Shown: positions 37,633 to 47,815, counted from the stretch's first letter. The stretch is 64,000 nt of DNA from Neocallimastix lanati (nom. inval.) (GCA_016946835.1 JACVTC010000159.1:282501-346500); one strand, 5' to 3'. Numbers and translations: made by a program. The notes: generated from the letters alone by a model not told the origin.

Positions 37633-38227
37633 CCCCCCAATGATGGAACCTAAGCTGTATGGTTTCTGAGGGGATTCAGCAATTAGTATAATAATAAAAT
37701 CTTAATTATTTTTCAATCTTATATGCAATTTCAATCTTTTTATATAAAACATAACTGTAGCTTTTTAAATCAATTATTCAATCAAAAGAATTTTTTACAC
37801 TATACTACTAACAATATTGTTTTTGTTTTTTTCTTATATTTTTTAAATTTTTTCTATATTTTTTCTATACTTTTTATATATATATATATACTTTTTTATC
37901 GTTATATATGTTATTTTATATCTCTATATTAATTTTTTACTTTAGGTTTTTTTAATTTTCATATCCTTTTACAATATTTTAACATATAAAAAAAAAAAAT
38001 AAATTAAATTTACTATTTTACATTTTTTTATTGAATAAATAATTTTTCCACTAACATTGTTTTTTAAATATATCTTAGGAAATACAATTCATGTGAAACT
38101 ATTAACTCGTATATTCAGTAAACTTAAATGTTAAATATTTTATATATAATTCTTTGGTATTCAATCCTTATAATCAATTCATTTTAAATAGAAATTAAGT
38201 CAGTTCTTTTCTCAACTAACTCTAAAC

Positions 38228-41200
38228 ATGGATGCTTCTAGTTCTGTTAACACTACTCCCTTCCATCGTGGTTTCTACTGCTTCGGAAATCATATGAATA
38301 ATTATAGCCTTATTTTCATTCATGACCTTAATTCTTGGTCCCCTAGAAAACTAATGGCACAAGTTATTAGTAAGATCCCTTACTACAATGAAATTATTCC
38401 ATATGTTAAAAAACTTTTTTCTCCAAGGTATGGCTCATACTTCATTATTAGGGTTAATAAATACAAAAATGATCTCATCTTTTTCTATGTTTTAAATTTC
38501 TTAAGAGATGAAATTCCTGAAACAGCTAAAATTACCTGGTCCTTGTGTAATAAACTGAATCAAATGAACAAGTCGAGGAAATCTAAAAACATTGATGTTG
38601 AACTTAATCCTATGGCAAAAGATTTTTTCTCTAGCCATCTAAATTCAAATTCTTCTTTCTTTAATCTCTGTGTTAGTTGGAATATTAACGGTTGGAATAC
38701 TGAAAAGCGAGATAGTATTTTGTATCTCAACTCTACTTTTAAACCTATATGTATCTGTCTACAAGAAACTGGAAAAAGTAAATATCTACCAAAAGATGTT
38801 TCATCACCTTTAATTCCATATTACAACTCAGTTTTCCTTAAAGCTAATCCTAAAACCCCTGGTATGAGAGGACTCTTTATTGGTGTTCATTCTTCGTGCT
38901 CTTTCTTCCAAGAACCGTTTTTATACAAATATATCATTTCAGTTAATATTACTTCTTTTTGGAATCAAAAATGTACTATTGGTAATATCTACTTCCCTCA
39001 AAGCAAATGGAAGGAAGCAATACTAGTTGCTTTTGATGAACTCTCTCAATGGTTACGTTTTCACAATAGAAAAAATGTTCCGGCTGTCCTAGTTGGTGAC
39101 TTTAACATGTCATTAAAGAAGATCAAAACATACATTTCAAATAATTTTCCTAATTGGTATATTGCTCCTTTATATGGTAATCAATTTACATATGCTAAAG
39201 GTACTAGATCATCTTGCATTGATCATGTCATCTATAATGAGGCTTTGGCATCCCATATTAATAAAACCTCGGTTTGTACTTCGTTTTATGGTATTTCTGA
39301 TCATAAACCTATTTTACTTTCTTGCAACAAAGTTCTCTCCGATGGTTTTATAAGGCCTACTAAAGTTTCTAAATGGTCAACTCATATTTGTAAAACAAAA
39401 AATTCAGATATTTTATCACATAATTATTTTTCAATCCTAGAAAATGACCTTGATTCTCATTACAATTCGCTTACGGCTGATGAAATGGTAGAAAAATTTA
39501 TCAATACAGCAAATAATATCGGTAAAGATATTAAGGCTTTTATTCCAACAAATTTAAAGGGCTCTGCTTTTCATTGTCCTTATTACATTAAAAAACTATC
39601 TCATGAAAAACATATCGCATTTCGGAATATTAAGCCTTACTTTAATTGTGAAAATGTTGATAATTACCTTGAACAATTTAATAAATATGAAAAACTTTGC
39701 AAATTAATCAAGAAAACTAAGAGTAAATTTCGTTCTGCTAGATTTAAGGCTAATATAGTAAAAATAGGTAATTATTTTTTGAATAAAGATTTCAAAAATG
39801 GTTGGAGATGTTTAAAGAAAATGGCTAAGCCATCATATTCATCTACCTCCCTTACTTGCATTAAATCTAAGTTTGGTCAAGATATTATCTCTCCTTCAAA
39901 GCAATTAGATAGATGGGCTGAATATTATAAAGATCTTGCTTCGGATCCCTCAGGTCACAGCCTTAATCGTAATTACTGGAATCATGCTTTAAGGAATATT
40001 AGTCTTAGATCCACTACCTGGAATATAAATGGTCCTATTACGATTGAAGATATTAAAAAAACTATTTCATCGATGAAAAATAACAAAGCACCCGGCCCCG
40101 ATGGTATTCCGATTGAATTCTACAAAGCTCTTTTTTGTAACGAAGAATTACTAGAATCACATCCTGCTGCTGGAAAGTGTCTAAAATTGATATTTAATAA
40201 AATATGGAATGGGTCATTTCCTAAAAAATGGAACTCAGCTTCTATTGTATCAATTCCTAAGAAGGGTGACCTATCAGATTGTAGTAATTATCGAGGTATT
40301 TCTCTCATTAACGTTGGACTAAAAATCATTTCAAAAATTATAACAGATAGAATATCTACTTACGCACTCTCACACAATTTCATTAGACCTGAACAATTTG
40401 GATTTCGCAACCGCGAAGAATGCATTAGTTTATTCATTTCCGTTAGAGAAATTTGTCAAAGAAGAAAATTCCAAGGAAAATTCACATATTTAGCTTTTTT
40501 AGATCTTAAAAAAGCTTATGATTCAGTTCCTATTTTTAACATTCTTACTAAATTATATCACTATGGAGTACGCGGTAAATGTTTTGATTTTCTTTGTAAT
40601 TTATATACTTCATCTAAAGCACGTGCTCGATTTGCTTCAATGTTATCAAATGAATTTCCTATTAAAAGAGGTGTTCGTCAAGGTTGTCCTTTATCTCCAA
40701 TCTTATTCAATTTATTCATCAATGATATACTAAATGACTGTGAAAAGTATGGTGTTAATGTTGGAAGAAAAAAGTGTTGTGGTGGACTCTTTGCTGATGA
40801 TGTTGTTCTCATTGCTCCAAGTGCAAAAAATTTAGAAAAATTATTAAAAAAGGTACATAAATGGGCTAATTTAAATGAAATGACTTTTGGTATTGAAAAG
40901 TGTGCAACTATGGTTATAAAACCAATGAACTTCCAACCTCCTCCAAACTATAGTGATCCAACCTTCTATTTAGGAAAGAATGATATTCCTAAAGTTTCTA
41001 GATATGTCTATCTTGGTATTCCTTTTTCAGATGATCTCCTACTAGAACACATTATATCTCACATGCATTTTAAAGTTAGAAAATCCCTTCTTTCATTTAC
41101 ACGTTTCTTTTCAAATAAACTTATTCCTATTATATACAAGAAAAAAGTTCTTCAATCCTTTGTTATTAGTAAAGTAATTTATTATTCTCCTTTACTTGGT

Positions 41201-42391
41201 TCAAACAAATCTAGAACGGCTAGAATTCAAACATTAATTAATACTGGTCTATTTTGGTGTATCGGTTCCTTCTCTAAAAATGGTAAAACAAATACAGAAA
41301 ACAATGACTATATTAGACATAATTCAACAATGAGTACTTATGCTTTATCTCGAGATCTAAGCATCCCTCCTATTGCTGGTATCTGCGCAGCCTTACAGAT
41401 TAAATCATTTGCAAAATGGAGTAAATCAAACTGTATCATAAAGGATCTTATTAAATCTATTCCCAAAATGCCTTATTATTCCTGGACTAAAGAATCTAGA
41501 ACACTATATAAAAAAATCAAAAAATATAAATGTGTAAAATATGACGATATTATAGAACGTTACTGGAAATCAGTTTCCAGATTTCAAGGTATTAAAGGTC
41601 AAAACTACGATAGTAACAAGTTCTCAAACAATAAAGCTATAATAATGCTTAGCTTAAAATATCCCCAATTCAACTTAGGATTTTCGTGGATTATACGTTT
41701 ACGCTGTGGTTATAAATACAATACTACTATTGCTATTAGAATGGGTAGAGTTTCAGAAGATTGTCCAAAGTCCTGCCCATGTTGTGGTGAAGGTAATCAA
41801 TCTTTTGAACATTGGATTTTTAAATGCGATGCTCTTGCATCTTTTAGATGGAATTCTTTAAATTTCATCGATGATCTCTATGTTTTATTCCTTAGGAAGA
41901 TTAGAGCGTTTAATCCTCTTTCTTCCTATGACTCTATTTCTGATTTTGAAGATTATATCAATCATTATATATACTTGTTCCTTCTTGGTGGGACTTTAGT
42001 TTTAAATGAACTACATTTCGATAGTGGGGAACAGAGACATTTAAATGAACTACTTTTCAAAGGTTCATCTGAGTCACCTGTTCCAAAAATTGTGGGCTTG
42101 GCGGAATTCTTAACAAATGCAATACCTATCATAAGTAGTTCGTTTGAGCTATTATTTGATAGGTATTGCAAAATATCAAACTTAACCAAGAGCGTCGACG
42201 TCGTACTGATAAGGCATAATGAAAATACAGGATCGTCATCTATTGCTACGAAGGATGAATCTCTCCCTAGTAGTTCAATAAATGATGAGTCCGGGGAGAG
42301 TTTAGTGGACACCACACTATCTATTTTAAAGATGTTACTTCTAGGTTTTATTTCTTTTTTATTTGATAGGAAGGGAAAAATTTCCGCATAG
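38228..42391 (+). CDS. LINE polyprotein: APE endonuclease, reverse transcriptase, CCHC finger
   Basis: Residues 1-150 form an N-terminal region of unknown role. The APE-type endonuclease (about 150-365) shows VSWNINGWN, CLQET (catalytic Glu), LVGDFNMS, SSCIDHVIYN and ISDHKPILLS (final Asp-His). The reverse transcriptase (about 600-900) shows NNKAPGPDGIPIEFYK, IPKKGDLSDCSNYRGISLIN, EQFGFR, FLDLKKAYDSV, GVRQGCPLSPILFNLFIND and the catalytic FADDVVLIAP. A C-terminal finger (about 1178-1200) has CPCCGEGNQSFEHWIFKC. About 185 further residues end in a Ser-rich stretch and a hydrophobic tail (LLLGFISFLFD). It nicks target DNA and copies element RNA there. There is no RNase H domain. The start ATG 38228 is the first in the frame. 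The frame is fully open. Confidence 0.95.
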   Translation: MDASSSVNTTPFHRGFYCFGNHMNNYSLIFIHDLNSWSPRKLMAQVISKIPYYNEIIPYVKKLFSPRYGSYFIIRVNKYKNDLIFFYVLNFLRDEIPETAKITWSLCNKLNQMNKSRKSKNIDVELNPMAKDFFSSHLNSNSSFFNLCVSWNINGWNTEKRDSILYLNSTFKPICICLQETGKSKYLPKDVSSPLIPYYNSVFLKANPKTPGMRGLFIGVHSSCSFFQEPFLYKYIISVNITSFWNQKCTIGNIYFPQSKWKEAILVAFDELSQWLRFHNRKNVPAVLVGDFNMSLKKIKTYISNNFPNWYIAPLYGNQFTYAKGTRSSCIDHVIYNEALASHINKTSVCTSFYGISDHKPILLSCNKVLSDGFIRPTKVSKWSTHICKTKNSDILSHNYFSILENDLDSHYNSLTADEMVEKFINTANNIGKDIKAFIPTNLKGSAFHCPYYIKKLSHEKHIAFRNIKPYFNCENVDNYLEQFNKYEKLCKLIKKTKSKFRSARFKANIVKIGNYFLNKDFKNGWRCLKKMAKPSYSSTSLTCIKSKFGQDIISPSKQLDRWAEYYKDLASDPSGHSLNRNYWNHALRNISLRSTTWNINGPITIEDIKKTISSMKNNKAPGPDGIPIEFYKALFCNEELLESHPAAGKCLKLIFNKIWNGSFPKKWNSASIVSIPKKGDLSDCSNYRGISLINVGLKIISKIITDRISTYALSHNFIRPEQFGFRNREECISLFISVREICQRRKFQGKFTYLAFLDLKKAYDSVPIFNILTKLYHYGVRGKCFDFLCNLYTSSKARARFASMLSNEFPIKRGVRQGCPLSPILFNLFINDILNDCEKYGVNVGRKKCCGGLFADDVVLIAPSAKNLEKLLKKVHKWANLNEMTFGIEKCATMVIKPMNFQPPPNYSDPTFYLGKNDIPKVSRYVYLGIPFSDDLLLEHIISHMHFKVRKSLLSFTRFFSNKLIPIIYKKKVLQSFVISKVIYYSPLLGSNKSRTARIQTLINTGLFWCIGSFSKNGKTNTENNDYIRHNSTMSTYALSRDLSIPPIAGICAALQIKSFAKWSKSNCIIKDLIKSIPKMPYYSWTKESRTLYKKIKKYKCVKYDDIIERYWKSVSRFQGIKGQNYDSNKFSNNKAIIMLSLKYPQFNLGFSWIIRLRCGYKYNTTIAIRMGRVSEDCPKSCPCCGEGNQSFEHWIFKCDALASFRWNSLNFIDDLYVLFLRKIRAFNPLSSYDSISDFEDYINHYIYLFLLGGTLVLNELHFDSGEQRHLNELLFKGSSESPVPKIVGLAEFLTNAIPIISSSFELLFDRYCKISNLTKSVDVVLIRHNENTGSSSIATKDESLPSSSINDESGESLVDTTLSILKMLLLGFISFLFDRKGKISA

Positions 42392-42516
42392 TACAACTTG
42401 CCGAAATACATAGTAATTTCGAGCTTTTTATTTTTTTATTTTTTAATTTTTTATTTTTAATTTCAAATGTACTTTTCACCTACATGTATTTTTTATAATA
42501 AAATTAATAAAGTTTT

Positions 42517-42534
42517 GGAAGTGTATTCTCTTCC
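42517..42534 (+). promoter_or_regulatory. Conserved 3'-end hairpin of the LINE
   Basis: GGAAG and CTTCC pair around an 8-base loop just before CTGTCT and the A-tail. The same hairpin is kept in the truncated copy at 37565-37582. It is a plausible RT recognition element; this is inferred from LINE biology. Confidence 0.5.
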
Positions 42535-42537
42535 CTG

Positions 42538-42575
<38 letters not shown>

Positions 42576-42708
42576 ATCATTCGATGAATGAGAAAAGTTA
42601 GAGGCTATGGCTGCTAACGCATTTTTATAATTATATTAATATATAATATATTCATTTAATTTCATGTATTTTATGTATTATTTTTTTCAGGAATGGAATA
42701 TTTTGTTT

Positions 42709-43017
42709 AAGAACCAAATCATTTCTGGTGAAGATTATTTAAAAAACGCCATTCTTGTGGTGCGATCTGTGGCACTCTTTACAGAAATTATGCCTCGGGC
42801 TAGTGTACTCGGCAAGGGTTACTATTCCGAAAGTATAAGTGCAAACTAACCAGGAGCGTTTACGCTGAAAATGCAGTAAAGACAGGCTAGCAGGGCCAAT
42901 GCCTCTGAGGGAGAAGACCATAATTTCTTTCAGATAAGTCAATTCAAACCCTAATCCATAAAGGGGTGAGGTTCCGGCTGCCTATGAATTTTTTTCTGAA
43001 TTTATTTATACACTTTA
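42709..43017 (+). ncRNA. RNA-like dispersed repeat, copy 1 (unrecognised family)
   Basis: A 310-base, relatively G+C-rich block related to the reverse complement of 60103-60470. Shared blocks, in order: CAAATCATTTCTGG, GTGCGAT, GAAATTATGCCTCGGGCTAG, GGGTTACTATT, CGAAAGTAT, CTAACCA, CTGAAAATGCAGT, AGACCATA, TTTCTTTCAG, GTCAATTCAA and GAATTTATTTATAC. A 10-bp hairpin at 42905-42933 (CTGAGGGAGA with TTTCTTTCAG, loop AGACCATAA) pairs in both copies, with two A-U to G-U changes between them. No shared open frame exists. It is not recognisable as rRNA, tRNA, U RNA or RNase P RNA. It may be a structured RNA, a SINE body, or a retroposed pseudogene of an RNA gene. Confidence 0.5.
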
Positions 43018-43305
43018 ATTTTTTTGATTATTACTTTTTTTTTTTTTATTTCACGTTACTATTTTCATTTATTATTATGTTCAAATTGAACAAATAATAT
43101 TTATTTATTTTAGTAATTCCGTGTTTTTTTTTTTTTTTTTTTTTTTTTTTATTAAAATTAAAAAGTATTCATGTAATAAGAATAAATAAATAAAGATTAA
43201 AGTTCGTAATAATAATTGCGGCTATAAAAAAAAAATATTATAAATTAAATAAAGTTATCTTCTTAAGTCTAAAAAAAAAAAAAAAAAAAGAATAATAATT
43301 CGTAT

Positions 43306-43900
43306 ATTATTAACAAAACAAGTTAACACCCATACTTTCAATAAATAAATAATTATCCAACAGCCTATAAAATTAAGAATCAATAAAATAAAAAAATAAA
43401 AAAATAAATAAAAAAATAAAAAAATAAATAAATAAATAAAGAGACATCTTATATATTGATCTATTTCTCTCTCCATCTCTCATTATATTTATTAATCTTT
43501 ATTCCTATTTATCTATTCTATTTTACTTAAATTATTTAATAGCTTATCTATCATCATATTATACATTTATATATCTTACAATGTTTATATATAAGATAAT
43601 CTATTTATCGAATTAAAATTTATTATATTTTTTTTTAAATTTTTTATTATTATTATTATTTTTTTTTTAATTTTAACTTTATCTTTTTCACATATATTCC
43701 TATTTTTCATATATTTTATTTTTTATTTCATCTTTAAATTATATAATGTATTGTTTTTATTTTTATTATTAAATGTAATCCGTAAAAACTATTTTAACCG
43801 ATTTATTAAAGTCATGGATATGTGTTCTCTTCCTATATCATAAATGTTTATATATTTATATATCATTATATAATTATATATATATATATTTATATATCAT
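43306..43900. other. AT-rich interval after the retroposon
   Basis: Resumes segmental-duplication sequence (CGTATATTATTAACAAAACAAGTTAA, matching 46832-46857), then low-complexity DNA including (AAAT)n at 43384-43440. No gene is supported. Confidence 0.55.
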
Positions 43901-43904
43901 ATAT

Positions 43905-44170
43905 TTATATACATTTCTATAGGATATACATTTATGTATCCTATATATTTATGTATCCTATATATTTATGCATCATATACATTTATGTATCCTATATATT
44001 TATGTATCCTATATATTTATGCATCATATACATTTATGTATCCTATATATTTATGTATCCTATATATTTATATTATCTTATATATTTATGTATCCTATAT
44101 TTATTTATATTATCTTATATATTTATGTATCCTATATATTTATATTATCTTATATTTATCCTATATGTTT
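43905..44170. repeat. TATCCTATATATTTATG minisatellite, copy 1
   Basis: Tandem 17-bp units (TATCCTATATATTTATG) mixed with CATCATATACATTTATG variants and a longer ATTATCTTATATATTT form. A shorter version is at 47155-47305. Both arrays end at the same unique sequence, TATCTGTCGACAATCAATCA. Confidence 0.8.
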
Positions 44171-44227
44171 ATATCTGTCGACAATCAATCATGGATATAA
44201 AAACTACCTTTTGAAATGTTTTAGCAT

Positions 44228-44258
<31 letters not shown>

Positions 44259-44640
44259 TTTTATTATATAAAAAGTTTATTTTTATAAAATAAATTAAAA
44301 CATCCTAATATGGAAATAATTTTATTTTTTTACTTAAAATCTGAAATTTTTTTTTTTTTTTTAAGTTTTTTATCATTTTTAATTTTAATTTATTTTGTAA
44401 TTTAATTTTTTTTTTTTTTTATTTCTATATGAATTATATTAAAAAAAATAATAAAATAAAATAAAAAAACTTTAATTAATAGTTTAATGATTGTCGAGTC
44501 TGAGAAAAAATTGATCGAGTCAAAGTCACATCACACATTAAGAAAATGGATGGATGGAATGAATGAATGATATATATGTTTAATTACTTTATATACTCTG
44601 ATAAAACTAAATAAATAAATAATTGAATAATACATAATAA
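44171..44640. repeat. Duplicated flank (continuation of segmental copy 1)
   Basis: Matches 47306-47815 almost base for base: CTGTCGACAATCAATCATGG, a TTTA tract, ACATCCTAATATGGAAATAA, GATTGTCGAGTCTGAG, GATCGAGTCAAAGTCACATC, a GGATGGAATGAATGA run. It is noncoding. Both copies lead into a heptamer satellite. Confidence 0.8.
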
Positions 44641-45030
44641 ATAATAAATAATAAATAATTAAATAATAAATAATTGAATAATAAATAAATAAATAATAAA
44701 TAAACAAATAATAAATAACAAATAATAAATAATAAGTAATAAATAATAAATAATTAATAATTAATAATGGAATAATAAATAATAAATAATTGAATAACTA
44801 ATAATAAATAATAAGAGTATTATTAATAAATAATAAATAATAAATAATAAATAATTAAATAATAAATAATTGAATAATAAATAAATAAAAAATTAATAAA
44901 CAAAAAATAAATAATAAAAAATAAATAATAATAAATAATAAATAATAAATAATTAATAAACAAAAAATAAATAATAATAAATAAACAAATAATAAATGAT
45001 AAATAATAAATAATAAGTAATAAATAAATA
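44620..45030. repeat. TAATAAA heptamer satellite between the two segmental copies
   Basis: 7-bp repeats with TAATTGAATAATAAATAA variants and one AAGAGTATTATTAATAAATA motif near 44810. It separates copy 1 from copy 2, and the same satellite follows copy 2. It is a natural substrate for unequal exchange. Confidence 0.8.
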
Positions 45031-45800
45031 AATAATTAATTAATTAATTTGTTTTAAAAAACAATTATTAGTTGATAAATATAAAAAAAATTTTTTCCTA
45101 AATCATTTGAGATATATAAATTTATAAATATATATCAATTTATATTATATATTAATTTATATTATATATAATATAAATATATATTAATATAAACATATAT
45201 AAATATTTAAATAGATATATATAAAAAAACATTTTAAAATAAAATAAAATAATAAAAATGAAAATAGAAATAAAAAAAATTAAAAAGAAATGAGTTAATT
45301 TATATTATGGAATATATTATAATATATTTAAATGGATTATTAAAGAAACTCAAAAGTCAAAAAAGAATAAGAAAAAATTTTTTTTAAATTATTATAGTAT
45401 ACTATTTAAATAAACTAAATAAGGCAAGTTTTTTTTTATTGATTTATTTATTTTATTTATGTGAATTAAATTTAAATTAAATTAAAATTAAATAAATAAG
45501 AAAAAAAAAATTATATATGTAGAATAGTAAATGAATTTATGATTTGGATGAATTAAAAATAAATATGAATATATGAAAATAAATAAAATAAATAATATAT
45601 AATAAAATATAATATAGTACCATATAATATAGTATAATATAATATAATAATAAAATAATAAAAAAGAAAATAAACAAATCAAATAGTACATTATGATTTA
45701 ATAATGAAAATAATAATAAAAATTAAACATAACAAAATAAAAAATAAATTATTTACTATTTATTATTTATTTTAATTATTAATCATTTTACTTTGAATTT

Positions 45801-45822
45801 CAAGTATAAATACTTCAAACTT
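45801..45822 (+). promoter_or_regulatory. Palindromic TATA element of the 86-residue gene, copy 2
   Basis: TATAAATA at 45805-45812 within the same inverted repeat as copy 1, 87 bases upstream of the ATG. Sequence around it is almost unchanged between copies. Confidence 0.55.
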
Positions 45823-45891
45823 TTTCCTTCAAGTTTTTTTTTTTTTTTAATCATCAATAATAAACATTTTATTATTTTTTAATTAATAAAC

Positions 45892-46152
45892 ATGTCTGAA
45901 GAAGTCCCAGCTATTGTTAAGAAGTATTTCCCAAACGGTCGTCCAGAATCCTGGAAGAAGCTTTTCCCAAATGGTCCACCACCAGCTGATCTTTTCGAAG
46001 GTGCTGAACCAGGTAAAATTCCACCAAAGATTCAAGCTCTCTTCCCAGATGGTCTTCCAGATGACTTAAAGGTCTTCAAGAACGGTGTTCCAGATGATTT
46101 CAGAGAATTCTTAGAACAAAGAGTCAAGGAACTTCAAGCTCAACAAAAGTAA
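45892..46152 (+). CDS. 86-residue F-P-x-G-x-P repeat protein, copy 2
   Basis: The protein is identical to the one at 36323-36583. The coding sequences differ by one synonymous change that I can see (AAA versus AAG for the second Lys of VKKY). Promoter, leader and 3' flank are also duplicated, so both copies should be expressed alike. Flank differences are mainly homopolymer-length changes, which points to a recent duplication or to gene conversion. The surroundings contain no partner gene. No function is assigned. Confidence 0.88.
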   Translation: MSEEVPAIVKKYFPNGRPESWKKLFPNGPPPADLFEGAEPGKIPPKIQALFPDGLPDDLKVFKNGVPDDFREFLEQRVKELQAQQK

Positions 46153-46858
46153 ACTTAAAGAAAGACTTTTTAATTTTTTGGTACAAATAAAAAAAAGCGC
46201 ATTATTATAGATCAAATATTTTATCTATAAAAAAAATTATAAAGTAAAATAAAAGATAAAAAAAATAACAAATGAAATCAATGAATTCATCTTGTTTTAT
46301 CTTTTGTTTTATTCAATTTGAATAAAATATAATTTAGATTATTTTATATACATAAATTATGTAGAAAAAAATAATTTTTTTTAAAAAAACTATCAAATAT
46401 ATAAAAATAAATAAAGCATTAGAGGAAAGAAGATATAAACAAATTGTTTATATTTATTTCTTTTATTATAAATATATAAAAAAAAAAGTTTTGTATATTT
46501 AAATAATATTGGTGTTTTTGTGTATAATAAAAATTATATAAATTTGTTTATAATTGTTTTATGAAAGAAATTGTTTATTTTACATTGTTGATATTGGAAT
46601 AAAACAAAGGTTGAAATTTATTTTAAATAAGTAAATTATATAAATAATAATTTTGGGGTAAATTAAAAAAAAATAAAGAATTTAGTGAGTTTATTTACTT
46701 TTAAAAAGGAAATACATAAGAAGTATAAAAAATATATAATATATATATTAGATAAAAGAAAAGTAAATGATCAAAATATAAAAATAATATATCAAAAAAA
46801 AAAAAAAAATAAAATAAAAAAAAAAAAAAATCGTATAATATTAACAAAACAAGTTAAG

Positions 46859-47100
46859 CTATATCTATTCTCTATATATCTATATATTGATAGGCATGGA
46901 TTTTCACCTCCCGGTGAAAGAACGAATAACAGATTCGATTGATAAACTCTAATACTGAAATTATTACTCGCAATAATGGACGTGGTGTTATCATTCGAGG
47001 AATAGGAAAGTAAATTTAGAGGCTATTACTTCTAAGTCCTCCCCTTTCTATTCTCTATTATTTACTTTTTCACTTTGTTTACTCTATTTTGATACTAATT
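46859..47100. other. Mixed-composition spacer with a partial retroposon match
   Basis: Includes the palindrome TTCACCTCCCGGTGAA (46903-46918). At 46985-47035 it has a diverged match to the 5' part of the SINE-like retroposon: GGTGTTATCATTCGA, then TTAGAGGCTAT and CTAA. No open frame is credible. Probably a second, older member of the same repeat family. Confidence 0.4.
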
Positions 47101-47149
47101 AATTAATTTGAATGATTCCTTTCCTTTATTCATTATTTATTTTATATCT

Positions 47150-47815
47150 ATCTATCCTTATATATATCCTATATATTTATGTATCCTATATGTTTATATT
47201 ATCCTATATACTTATGTATCCTATATGTTTATATTATCCTATATACTTATGTATCCTATATATTTATGCATCATTTACATTTATATTATCCTATATGTTT
47301 ATATCTGTCGACAATCAATCATGGATATAAAAACTATTTTTTGAAATGTTTTAGCATTTATTTATTTATTTACTTATTTACTTATTTATTTACTTATTTA
47401 TTTACTTATTTATTTTATTATATAAAAAGTTTATTTTTATAAAATAAATTAAAACATCCTAATATGGAAATAATTATATTTTTTTTTTTCTTAAAAAATA
47501 AAAAAATTAAAAAAATTAAAAAAATTTTTCTGATTTTAATTTATTTTATGATTTAATTTTTTTTTTTTTTTTTTTTTTTTTTATTTCTATATGAATTATA
47601 TTAAATAAAATAAAATAAAATATAATAAAAAAAACTTTAATTAATAGTTTAATGATTGTCGAGTCTGAGAAAAAATTGATCGAGTCAAAGTCACATCACA
47701 TCACATCAAGAAAATGGATGGATGGAATGAATGAATGAATGAATGATATATATGTTTAATTATTTTTTATACTCTGATAAAACTAAATAAATAAATAATT
47801 GAATATTAAATAATT
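47150..47815. repeat. Minisatellite and duplicated flank, copy 2
   Basis: A shorter TATCCTATATxTTTATx array (47155-47305) followed by the unique block matching 44171-44640. The TTTA tract is broken by TTAC variants and the GAATGAAT run is longer than in copy 1. Confidence 0.8.

Larger units (their letters stand above)
37633..42572 (+). mobile_element. Full-length single-ORF LINE (non-LTR retrotransposon)
   Basis: It spans a 595-bp 5' UTR, one 1387-codon ORF, a short 3' UTR and a 32-base A-tail, between perfect 15-bp target duplications. The 5' end starts CCCCCC and can fold (GGAACC 37645-37650 with GGTTTC 37661-37666, CCCC with GGGG 37670-37673). A 3' hairpin GGAAG..CTTCC (42517-42534) is shared with the truncated copy. 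The intact ORF and exact target repeat suggest a young, possibly active element. No ORF1 (Gag-like) is visible. Confidence 0.93.
37503..43290 (+). mobile_element. SINE-like retroposon of about 0.73 kb, split by later LINE insertions
   Basis: Flanked by a 15-bp near-identical repeat: AGTAATAATTCGTAT (37488-37502) and AATAATAATTCGTAT (43291-43305). Segmental copy 2 lacks it: there an A-tract runs directly into TCGTATAATATTAACAAAAC (46831). Its own parts are 37503-37518, then 37620-37632, then 42588-43290. It ends AAGTCT plus A19, resembling the LINE end CCTGTCT plus A-tail. It contains the RNA-like segment 42709-43017. It has no open frame. Most likely a non-autonomous element mobilised by the LINE; the exact 5' end is inferred from the flanking repeat. 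Confidence 0.5.
45031..46858. repeat. Segmental duplication, copy 2 (without the retroposon)
   Basis: Matches 35462-37502 plus the resumption at 43301. Here the A-tract runs directly into TCGTATAATATTAACAAAAC, giving the empty site for the composite insertion in copy 1. Confidence 0.85.

Noticed and set aside
42664-42942. Short open frames over the RNA-like repeat (61 and 67 codons)
   Set aside because: The related copy at 60.1-60.5 kb does not preserve either frame and indels are not multiples of three.
43822-44288. Three overlapping 88-130-codon Tyr/Ile/Cys-rich frames
   Set aside because: All are readings of the TATCCTATATATTTATG minisatellite.
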